64,000 bases of DNA from Arthrobacter alpinus (lineage in GTDB: Bacteria; Actinomycetota; Actinomycetes; Actinomycetales; Micrococcaceae), in contig NZ_CP013200.1 of NCBI RefSeq assembly GCF_001445575.1, positions 1,116,001-1,180,000 of the forward strand, in the 5' to 3' direction. The position numbers and the translations under genes were made by a program. Positions 26,631 through 33,710 of the stretch are shown here, piece by piece (position 1 is the first letter of the stretch; each line of letters starts with the position of its first letter). The notes beneath the pieces are model-generated. The model was given only the letters and a program-made list of their open reading frames with translations, searched no databases and was not told the origin of the DNA.

Positions 26631-26673
26631 TAAAGTAAGGCCCGTTTCCTTCATGGAAACGGGCCTTACTTTA
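26631..26673. terminator. Hairpin terminator downstream of glnR
   Basis: Perfect 19-bp arms (26631-26649 and 26655-26673, TAAAGTAAGGCCCGTTTCC and complement), loop TTCAT. A/T-rich ends make it suitable for either strand. It lies 15 bases after the glnR stop, on the way to mshD. Confidence 0.85.
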
Positions 26674-26688
26674 TGTTCTAGGGATTGT

Positions 26689-27387
26689 TCAGGCTTCCGC
26701 CAGGGACTCTTCGGATTGGCGGGACACTGTTAATCGGTACCCGACATTTCGCACCGTACTGATGAGATTTTCGTTCTCGCTACCTAGTTTGGCGCGAAGC
26801 CTACGCACGTGAACATCGACCGTGCGGGTGCCTCCGTAGTAGTCGTAGCCCCACACCTCATTGAGAAGTTGTGCGCGGGTGAAGACGCGGCCCGGGTGCT
26901 GGGCTAGATACTTCAGGAGTTCAAATTCTTTGTACGTCAGATTCAATGCGCTCCCGTGGACGCGGGCCGTGTAGCTGTCCTCGTCAATGACAATGCCGGA
27001 GGCGTGAATCTCCTGGTTGCCCTCCTCTTCGGAGGCAGGAACCCGCGTCACGGCCAGCCGGATACGGGCTTCAACTTCCGCCGGGCCTGCGGATTCAAGG
27101 ATCATGTCATCGGCAGCCCAAGCAGCAGTGACCACTGCCATGCCGCCCTCGGTCAGAATCAGAAGAAGGGGAATGCTGATGCCCGTGGCACGCAGTATCT
27201 GGCACAAGGAGCGCGAACCTGCCAAGTCAGTCCGTGCATCAACCATGATGATTTCAGAGGGGCGCGCGTCGAGTAAGGCAGTGGCTACGGCCGGCAAGAT
27301 GTGGATTTCATGGCTCAACAGTTCCAGCGCAGGCAAAATATCCACGGATGAACCGTGGTTGTTGGTCAGCAATAAAATCTGCGACAT
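26689..27387 (-). CDS. glnR: GlnR-type OmpR-family response regulator
   Basis: 232 residues. An N-terminal receiver-like domain lacks much of the usual acidic pocket but keeps an Asp in [10 protein letters not shown] and the typical [10 protein letters not shown] and [12 protein letters not shown] segments of GlnR; the C-terminal winged helix has [53 protein letters not shown] and VRNVGYRL. In actinobacteria GlnR controls nitrogen assimilation genes and works without a paired kinase, as here. Divergent from the membrane protein gene at 27530. GlnR rather than another OmpR regulator is favoured by the whole pattern. Confidence 0.88.
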   Translation of the reverse strand: MSQILLLTNNHGSSVDILPALELLSHEIHILPAVATALLDARPSEIIMVDARTDLAGSRSLCQILRATGISIPLLLILTEGGMAVVTAAWAADDMILESAGPAEVEARIRLAVTRVPASEEEGNQEIHASGIVIDEDSYTARVHGSALNLTYKEFELLKYLAQHPGRVFTRAQLLNEVWGYDYYGGTRTVDVHVRRLRAKLGSENENLISTVRNVGYRLTVSRQSEESLAEA

Positions 27388-27529
27388 GTCTCCCTAACAA
27401 AGTGGCTGAAAGCGCATCTTTGAGCGTAGGACCGTCGGCGGAGCCCGTCTGGCGTCATCACAACAAACTAAGACGCTCCGCGACAGGGTTGTTCCACAGT
27501 GTACCGGCAGAATAAGGCAGGATTGATGT

Positions 27530-28435
27530 GTGAAGTCATCTATAGCCGGACTTATTGGAATCGTCGCTCTAGCTTTGTTAGTAGCTGGGCACTACCTTGG
27601 ACTTGAATACACGGCGGGAGTGAGTATTCTCCTTGCCGTCATTTTTGGGTACGGCTGGCCCCACTATCTGGCCATACCGGCGAAGAAGACTTTGGGTACT
27701 GTCATCGCCGCAACAGGCGCAGTAGCCGCCCTGACTGCCGCCATGGCTGAGGGCAAGGATTATCTGGCGTGGACTCCTATCTACATTGCGGTGGGGTTCG
27801 GGGCTGTCATGGTGGTTCAACTCATCCGCGGCACCGGTCAAAAGAGGCGGCTGGAGTCCACCTTGGGCGCCGGTGCAGGAGTTGCCATTGCAGGGTTTGC
27901 CTGTGGATGGGTGGCTTCCTTTAGATTCCTGGGGGAGCCGGGAATGACATTCATCGTTGCCATCAGCGCCGCAGTGGCGCTCCTGGCTGGAATGCTCCCG
28001 TGGCCGGACCGGTTGTCTGCGCCTTTGGCCATTGTGCTGGCCGCATTGGCGGGCCCGCTGACCGCTCTGCTGGTCTCCGATGTCCGTATTGTTCCAGCTG
28101 CCGTATTGGCGATCGTGGTGGCATCGATCATTGCGGCGTTCCGACGCCTGCGAACACTCACGCTGCCGCTGATTGCCAGTCCGGCACTGAATGTGGCAGA
28201 TGTTGTGAGCGAAGGGAGCGGTGAGGGTGCGCTAGAGGGCGCCTCTGATGCAGTAGCAAGCGCCTCCGACACCGCAGTAACAGGAGCAGCTCTAGCCCCC
28301 GAAGTCAGCTCGGCTCCAAGCAGCCGGCCCGCAAGCGCGCCGGCCCGGGCAATCAGCACGGCAGCTGCTGCGCTGGCCCCCATCTTGTCCATCGGCGCCA
28401 TTGTGTACTTCGTGGAGAAAATTCTCTTGTCTTAA
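27530..28435 (+). CDS. Polytopic membrane protein of unknown function
   Basis: 301 residues from GTG 27530. Seven to eight hydrophobic helices in the first 220 residues (VALALLVAGHYLGLEY start), then a Ser/Ala/Pro/Glu-rich stretch of about 60 residues, probably cytoplasmic or extracytoplasmic and disordered, and a final hydrophobic helix near the end. I do not recognise a family. Divergent to glnR across a 142-bp gap, so both genes share that promoter region. Confidence 0.6.
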   Translation: MKSSIAGLIGIVALALLVAGHYLGLEYTAGVSILLAVIFGYGWPHYLAIPAKKTLGTVIAATGAVAALTAAMAEGKDYLAWTPIYIAVGFGAVMVVQLIRGTGQKRRLESTLGAGAGVAIAGFACGWVASFRFLGEPGMTFIVAISAAVALLAGMLPWPDRLSAPLAIVLAALAGPLTALLVSDVRIVPAAVLAIVVASIIAAFRRLRTLTLPLIASPALNVADVVSEGSGEGALEGASDAVASASDTAVTGAALAPEVSSAPSSRPASAPARAISTAAAALAPILSIGAIVYFVEKILLS

Positions 28436-28524
28436 ACGATTGACCCGTGCCAGCGAAGGGCCAATTGCCGATCCCCGGGCACGCCAGTGAATCAACCACG
28501 CGCAGAACATTGTAGGATGGCAAC

Positions 28525-28638
28525 ATGAGCGTACTTGCCTTGGAAATCTTCTTCATCTGCCTGCTGGCTTTGGCCGGCATAACCATGGCCTGGTTTGCCG
28601 GACTGGTGGTGTGGCGCCTGTTCAAGGGCCAGCAGTAA
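28525..28638 (+). CDS. 37-residue single-helix membrane protein
   Basis: ATG 28525 with a TAGGA ribosome site six bases upstream, stop TAA 28636-28638. The product is almost entirely hydrophobic (LEIFFICLLALAG, GLVVWRLF) with a short basic end FKGQQ, one transmembrane helix, and it begins six bases before the next gene. Such tiny proteins are easily missed; the clean ribosome site and tight spacing to the nitrobindin-like gene argue for it. Function unknown. Confidence 0.6.
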   Translation: MSVLALEIFFICLLALAGITMAWFAGLVVWRLFKGQQ

Positions 28639-28644
28639 TCCGTC

Positions 28645-29252
28645 ATGCCTATTGAAATCCCGACGGACCTCACCCCTGAACTCGTTCCTCTTTCGTGGCT
28701 GCTGGGCACCTGGAAGGGTGCCGGACGTCTTGGTACCGGTGAAGATGACTCGGAATACTTCACCCAGACCGTGACCTTCAGCAGCAATGGCCTGCCGTAT
28801 TTGCAGTACTCGGCCCAGTCTTGGCTGACGGATGAGCACGGCGCTATTTTGCGACCCCTATCCGTTGAAACCGGCTTCTGGCAGCTGGACCGTCCCATGA
28901 ACGATTCAGATGGTGGCCCCGGCCTGATTCCGGCGGATATTGTTCCAGCACTGCGCACGGCCGACGACGTCGAAGCCCTCCGCAATGCTGATGGCGGCTT
29001 CGACATCATGGCCAACATTGTGCACCCCGGAGGCATCTCCGAGCTGTACTACGGCAGCATCAAGGGCCCGCAGATTCAGCTGTCCACCGACGCCGTCATG
29101 CGCGGTGCAGGTGCCAAGAGTTACACAGCGGCTACCCGTATTTTGGCCTCGTCAACGGCGACCTTTACTGGCGCTGGGATGTGGCTGCGCAGGGCAAATC
29201 ATTGGCCGCACATGCCTCCGCTGCCTTGCACAAAGTTCCCACGCAGCCCTAA
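28645..29252 (+). pseudogene. Nitrobindin-like FABP family protein (DUF1794), frameshifted near the C-terminus
   Basis: The N-terminal part has the family's LLGTWKGAGRLG (G-x-W-x-G-x-G), with a beta-barrel-type sequence after it. Members are 10-stranded heme barrels proposed to handle nitric oxide or peroxynitrite. The frame fails at the T-run 29141-29144 after AATRI; adding one T gives FGLVNGDLYWRWDVAAQGKSLA and ends at TAA 29250-29252, which is the expected family ending. About 203 residues when repaired. Base-calling error is more likely than decay since the rest is intact. Confidence 0.85.
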
Positions 29253-29363
29253 CTGGTTTAAGCACGACGGCGGATCCGGTCACCGGCCGCTTTAGGCAGC
29301 CTCCATTCTGCGGATCTGTGGGCTGGGTGGAATAGGCTCCCAAGAGAAGGCGTTGCACCCGTT

Positions 29364-30460
29364 ATGAGCTATTTGAGTCCTTTATTGAACCGTTCCGGCG
29401 CCGTGGCAGCAGGCGGCCTCGATGCCGGCGTTGCCGCCCACTATGGGGATCCCAACCGTGAACAGCGGCTCCTGATCGGATACCTCGGTAAGGCGCCCAG
29501 CGCCGTCGTAGATCTGTCCCACCGTGGAGTGGTGAGCGTCAGCGGCCCGGACAGGCTCAGCTGGCTCAACACACTCTCCTCCCAGGCGCTGACAAATCTT
29601 GCCCCCAATACTGGCACCGAACTGCTGTTGCTCACCATTCAAGGGCGCATCGACTACGACGCACGGGTGGTAGATGACGGCGAAACAACATGGCTGATCG
29701 TGGAGACCGAGGAAGCAGCTCCGCTCGCCCAGTGGCTCAGCTCGATGAAATTCATGCTCCGCGTGGAGATTGCGGATGTCTCCGCGGACTGGGCCGTGGT
29801 GGGCTCGGTGGCGCGGATTGCGGAATGGTCAGATTTGACCGTGTGGGAAGATCCCTGGCCCAATATTTCTGCTGGCGGTTACAGCTATGCCGCGGTGACG
29901 GATGCAGAACACCCCGGACTGGAGCGCCCGTGGTTTGAGTACCTCATCCCGGCCGCAGACCTCGTTGAGACCGTAGGGCAGCGTCCGTTGGCAGGGGCTT
30001 GGGCGGCAGAAGCGCTGCGCGTGGCGGCTTGGCGGCCTCGTCGTGGTGCGGAAACGGATGAGAAGACCATTCCTCATGAGTTGGATCTGATTCGCACTGC
30101 AGTGCATTTAAACAAGGGCTGCTACAAGGGCCAAGAAACCGTTGCGCGCGTTCATAACCTCGGCCGCCCCCGCGTCGTTTGGTGTTCTTGCAGTTGGATG
30201 GCTCCTTGCACACCCTGCCCGCTGTGGGTAGCGAAGTACTCGTTGATGAGCGGGTAGTTGGGACTGTCACCTCCTCGGCTCAACACTATGAGATGGGGCC
30301 CATTGCCCTGGCATTGGTCAAACGATCAGTGGATCCCGACGCCGTCCTGATCGTCAACGACGATGGGGAGCAGTATCCAGCCAATCAGGAAATCATCGTT
30401 GCCACAGATGCTGGCCAAGTGGTAGGCAGGCAAACGGGATTCCTGCGCTCACCGCGCTGA
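29364..30460 (+). pseudogene. ygfZ: YgfZ/GcvT-like folate-binding protein, frameshifted
   Basis: From ATG 29364 the protein reads as the YgfZ family (SHRGVVSVSGPDRLSWLNTLSSQ, LLTIQGRIDYDARV), including the conserved Cys in the K-G-C-Y-x-G-Q-E motif (NKGCYKGQETVARVHNLG). It breaks at a C-run 30167-30171; one extra C gives RPPRRLVFLQLDG and a full C-terminus to 30460. YgfZ proteins bind folate and help maintain iron-sulfur enzymes. Reading both parts gives about 366 residues, the family length. It lies 111 bases after the nitrobindin-like gene. Confidence 0.85.
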
Positions 30461-30529
30461 TACATCCGGCACCACAAAAACCCGCAACAAAGGTCAGCCG
30501 CCACCGTGGCAGCTGCTCTTGTGCGAGAC

Positions 30530-30545
30530 TATTCCACATGGAATA
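30530..30545. promoter_or_regulatory. Palindromic operator upstream of PadR gene
   Basis: TATTCC-ACAT-GGAATA at 30530-30545, a perfect 6+4+6 palindrome, with a further GGAATA at 30554-30559, all within 45 bases of the padR start. Autoregulation is inference. Confidence 0.65.
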
Positions 30546-30574
30546 ATTCATGCGGAATAGTAATGAGGAGGATC

Positions 30575-31138
30575 ATGGCAAAGGCTACGCACCTGACGCC
30601 ATTGGGCATATCCGCTTTGGGGCTTCTTGTTGAACGTCCCATGCATCCTTACGAGATGTATCAAGTGCTGATGCAGCGTCGCGAGGATCGAATTGTTAAA
30701 GTCCGTCCAGGTACGCTCTATCACGCGGTGGGCCGTTTGGCGGCTGCTGCGTTGGTGGAGCCTATTGGAACCGAACGGGACGGCAATCGGCCAGAGCGAA
30801 CCACCTACGCTATTTTGCCCGAGGGCAGAGTGGCGTTGGAAAAGCGTGTCAAGGAAATCTTGGCTACTCCGATCAACGAATATCCGTGTTTCCCGCAGGC
30901 CTTGGATGAGGCGCACAACCTACCCGCAGCGGTCGTGACCGAGCTCTTGGGGCAGCGCCTTGATGCCTTAGAAGTGGATTGGGCTGCGTTGGAGACAGGA
31001 GTTGCCAACGCTTCGGCGAAGGGTGTTGAGCCACGTTTCCTGATCGATCTGCATTACCAACAGGCCTTGCTAAATGCCGAAATGCAGTGGATCCGAGAGC
31101 TCTGCGCAGATATTTCCTCCGGAACACTGCACTGGTGA
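30575..31138 (+). CDS. PadR family transcriptional regulator
   Basis: 187 residues from ATG 30575 (GAGGAGGATC ribosome site; frame extends upstream to 30506 but homology starts at LTPLGISALGLL). The N-terminal PadR winged helix contains LLVERPMHPYEMYQVLMQR, KVRPGTLYHAVGRLAAAALVE and TTYAILPEGR. It is 41 bases before an MFS exporter gene on the same strand and has palindromes at its own promoter, the classic PadR-exporter autoregulated pair. Confidence 0.88.
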   Translation: MAKATHLTPLGISALGLLVERPMHPYEMYQVLMQRREDRIVKVRPGTLYHAVGRLAAAALVEPIGTERDGNRPERTTYAILPEGRVALEKRVKEILATPINEYPCFPQALDEAHNLPAAVVTELLGQRLDALEVDWAALETGVANASAKGVEPRFLIDLHYQQALLNAEMQWIRELCADISSGTLHW

Positions 31139-31179
31139 ACTAACCGCAACCGCTATTTTTCTAGTTATAAGGAACATTC

Positions 31180-32685
31180 ATGGAAGTCGTGGCAAAACCG
31201 TGGCCCGCATTATGGGCACTCGTTCTGGGATTCTTCATGATCCTGGTGGATTCAACCATTGTTTCGGTGGCGAATCCCAAAATCATGGAAGGCCTCAACA
31301 CTGACATCAACTCAGTGATTTGGGCTACCAGTGCCTACCTGCTGGCGTACGCCGTCCCGCTTCTGGTGACTGGACGGTTGGGCGATAAATACGGACCCAA
31401 GAACCTCTACTTGAGCGGACTGACAGTTTTCACGCTGGCGTCCCTCTGGTGCGGATTCTCCGGGGACATTAGGACCCTCATCATTGCCCGCGTGGTCCAG
31501 GGACTCGGTGCGGCCATGATGACGCCGCAAACCATGGCGATCATTACCCGAATCTTCGCCCCGGACAAGCGCGGCCCGGCCATGGGCTTGTGGGGTGCCA
31601 CTGCGGGTGTGGCTATGTTGGTAGGCCCCATCGCGGGAGGTATCCTGGTGGACGGTCTCGGCTGGGAATGGATCTTCTTCGTCAACGTCCCCGTGGGAAT
31701 CGTGGCATTTGTGCTGGCATGGCGTTTGGTGCCCACCCTGGCCACCCATGAACACAAATTTGACTGGCTGGGTGTCTTGCTCAGCTCTGCTGGATTGTTC
31801 CTGGTTGTTTTTGGTATTCAAGAAGGCGAAAGCTTCGACTGGGGTGTCATTGCCGGTCCCATCACCGTTTGGAGCCTGATCGTTGCCGGAATCCTGTTCC
31901 TGGTTGCGTTCGTCTGGTGGCAAGCAGTGAACAAGGGTGAGCCCCTTGTCCCGCTGCACCTCTTCAAGGTGCGCAACTTCTCCCTCGCCAACATCGCCAT
32001 CACTTCGATGGGTTTCAGCGTGACGGCCATGAGCCTGCCACTGTTCTTCTACTACCAGCTGGTCCGCGGCATGACGCCAACCCAATCGGCTCTCATGATG
32101 ATTCCTATGGCGCTGCTCTCGGGCGTCTTGGCACCCTTTGTGGGCAAGCTCGTTGACGCCGTCAACCCCCGTTATGTTGCCTTCGTCGGGTTTATTCTGA
32201 TGTCCATCTCGCTGGGCTGGACGGCACTGTTAATGACTCCAGACACCCCGATCTGGCTGTTCTTGCTACCCAGTGGCCTTCTTGGTATTGCCAGCTCGGG
32301 CATTTGGGCTCCACTGTCGACGACGGCCACCCGCAACCTTGGCCCGCGCGAGGCTGGCGCCGGGGCTGGCATCTACAACACGACGCGCCAGATTGGTGCG
32401 GTTCTGGGAAGTGCTGCAATCGCCGCGTTGATCTCCGCCCGCCTGGCGGCCGAATTGCCTGCCGGTTCCACCGGCAGCGCCGCCGGTGGAACGGGCCAGT
32501 TGCCTGAATTCCTGCATGCAGGCTTCTCCGCCGCTATGGCGCAGTCAACGCTGCTGCCAGCGGCCGCCGTGCTGCTGGGCGCTGCCATGGCTATCTTCTT
32601 TGCCAAGCCACGCGATGTCACTGCTATTTATGCCGAGTTTGACCAGTCTGAAGAGAAATCCGGGTCAGCAAGCCAGCCACACTAA
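31180..32685 (+). CDS. DHA2-type (14-TM) MFS exporter
   Basis: 501 residues with about 14 hydrophobic helices. Motif A reads GRLGDKYGPKNLY and motif C (GPIAGGILVDGLGWEWIFF) follows, matching EmrB/QacA drug exporters. It follows the PadR gene by 41 bases and is probably under its control. The 3' end overlaps the convergent GNAT gene by 62 bases. Substrate cannot be predicted. Confidence 0.88.
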   Translation: MEVVAKPWPALWALVLGFFMILVDSTIVSVANPKIMEGLNTDINSVIWATSAYLLAYAVPLLVTGRLGDKYGPKNLYLSGLTVFTLASLWCGFSGDIRTLIIARVVQGLGAAMMTPQTMAIITRIFAPDKRGPAMGLWGATAGVAMLVGPIAGGILVDGLGWEWIFFVNVPVGIVAFVLAWRLVPTLATHEHKFDWLGVLLSSAGLFLVVFGIQEGESFDWGVIAGPITVWSLIVAGILFLVAFVWWQAVNKGEPLVPLHLFKVRNFSLANIAITSMGFSVTAMSLPLFFYYQLVRGMTPTQSALMMIPMALLSGVLAPFVGKLVDAVNPRYVAFVGFILMSISLGWTALLMTPDTPIWLFLLPSGLLGIASSGIWAPLSTTATRNLGPREAGAGAGIYNTTRQIGAVLGSAAIAALISARLAAELPAGSTGSAAGGTGQLPEFLHAGFSAAMAQSTLLPAAAVLLGAAMAIFFAKPRDVTAIYAEFDQSEEKSGSASQPH

Positions 32686-33355
32686 AACCGGTACCAACGG
32701 CCAGGGCATGGGCAGCGGAATTATTCACATCAGACTGCCACTGCACAATTAGCCCGGCGGCCAGCGCCTCGTGGGCAGCAATGCTTGTGGCCAGGCGGCC
32801 CAGGCCCTGGCGCCGGGCATTCGGCGCCACTAGGGTGCCCAATTGGGCGAGTAGTCCCTGATGCTCGGCGTAGGCGCTGCAGGCGAGGGGGCCGGCGTCG
32901 GACTCGCCCGAATCCATGACAGTGAATTTGTGCTCCCGGCCGGAGAGGCCCACATCGTTGACGTCGTCCGGCGGGCACAATGATTCAAGCCTCAAGGCCT
33001 CCGGTGTGCCGGTGGAAACATGGACGGTGTGCTCGGGCTGATGCAACTCCAGATCGTCGGCGTAGTACAGGGCCTGGGTGCCCAGCCCGCGGCCGCCTTC
33101 GAGCTTTGTTAGACGCAGCATAGTGGAGTGGTCGCTGAGTTCGTCGTCACTGTACTCCTGCGCGGCAGCCAGTAGGTGTGCCGGACCGCTGAGGATGGAC
33201 TGGTTCCACAGGCGCAGGAAGGTCAGCTCAGTAGTTTCCGCGGCGTGGGTGATCCGGCCGTCCCGGGTGTCCGAGAGCAGCGAATCCGTGGGGAGAGCCA
33301 GTGCCCGTTCCCAGGCCAGCAGAACAATGGGTGCGGAGTTCAGATCGAAGGTCAT
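32624..33355 (-). CDS. GNAT family acetyltransferase
   Basis: 243 residues. The C-terminal half has the acetyl-CoA-binding signature LGTLVAPNARRQGLGRLATSIAAHEALAAG and an NSAAHALAVGTGFSVAG helix, so it is a GNAT. The N-terminal ~120 residues (a second, degenerate domain or extension) are not recognised. It converges with the MFS gene (overlap 62 bases). Substrate unknown. Confidence 0.78.
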   Translation of the reverse strand: MTFDLNSAPIVLLAWERALALPTDSLLSDTRDGRITHAAETTELTFLRLWNQSILSGPAHLLAAAQEYSDDELSDHSTMLRLTKLEGGRGLGTQALYYADDLELHQPEHTVHVSTGTPEALRLESLCPPDDVNDVGLSGREHKFTVMDSGESDAGPLACSAYAEHQGLLAQLGTLVAPNARRQGLGRLATSIAAHEALAAGLIVQWQSDVNNSAAHALAVGTGFSVAGLLTRISLQTGQTRHK

Positions 33356-33366
33356 GCTTTAACGCT

Positions 33367-33398
33367 AATGCCCGCAGCAAACAATTGCTGCGGGCATT
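33367..33398. terminator. Hairpin in the gap before the GNAT gene
   Basis: Arms AATGCCCGCAGCAA (33367-33380) and complement (33385-33398), loop ACAA, 12 bases from the GNAT start. The core CCGCAGCAA/TTGCTGCGG recurs in the pfkA terminator at 38906-38939. No T-run on either side, so its function is uncertain. Confidence 0.45.
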
Positions 33399-33528
33399 AT
33401 TCATGTGCGGGCGGACCTGGGCTCCTCTTAGCTACCGTGCGCATCGTTGCAAAAGAGCTGCGCCTTTCTTGGCCCCGTCGCAACACTCCATGATCCACAT
33501 CACAATGCGAGTGTTTCGGTAGCTCTTT

Positions 33529-33633
33529 TAGAGTGTGACTGCCCAAAAGTACAGCCTGACTGTCTAAAAGTAGAGTGAAATAGTATAAAAATAGAGTGTG
33601 ACAGTCCAAAAGTAGAGTGTTGACCACTCGGGT
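33529..33633. repeat. Five tandem 21-bp direct repeats upstream of the pilus operon
   Basis: Units at 33529, 33550, 33571, 33592 and 33613 have exactly 21-bp spacing, with consensus near TAGAGTGTGACTGTCCAAAAG (first, second, third and fourth agree best; the fifth keeps only the first eight bases). Twenty-one bp is two helical turns, so a bound protein would face the same side at each unit. The array starts 80-180 bases before the tip adhesin gene. It, the hairpin at 33367 and a short inverted repeat (33430-33437 with 33517-33524) are all I see in the gap 33356-33710. Confidence 0.85.
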
Positions 33634-33710
33634 ATTTGTTAGCCCAACCTCCCTAATCTAATGATGCGCACATTTGCGCCAATCATTAGTTCGTTTTTGG
33701 GGGAGTTGTC

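Noticed and set aside
26427..26633. Open frame in the gap between mshD and glnR
   Set aside because: Short, no ribosome site, no family features; the gap holds a terminator.
33529..33633. CRISPR or replication origin iterons
   Set aside because: No spacers and no replication gene nearby; position before the pilus operon fits a regulatory array better.
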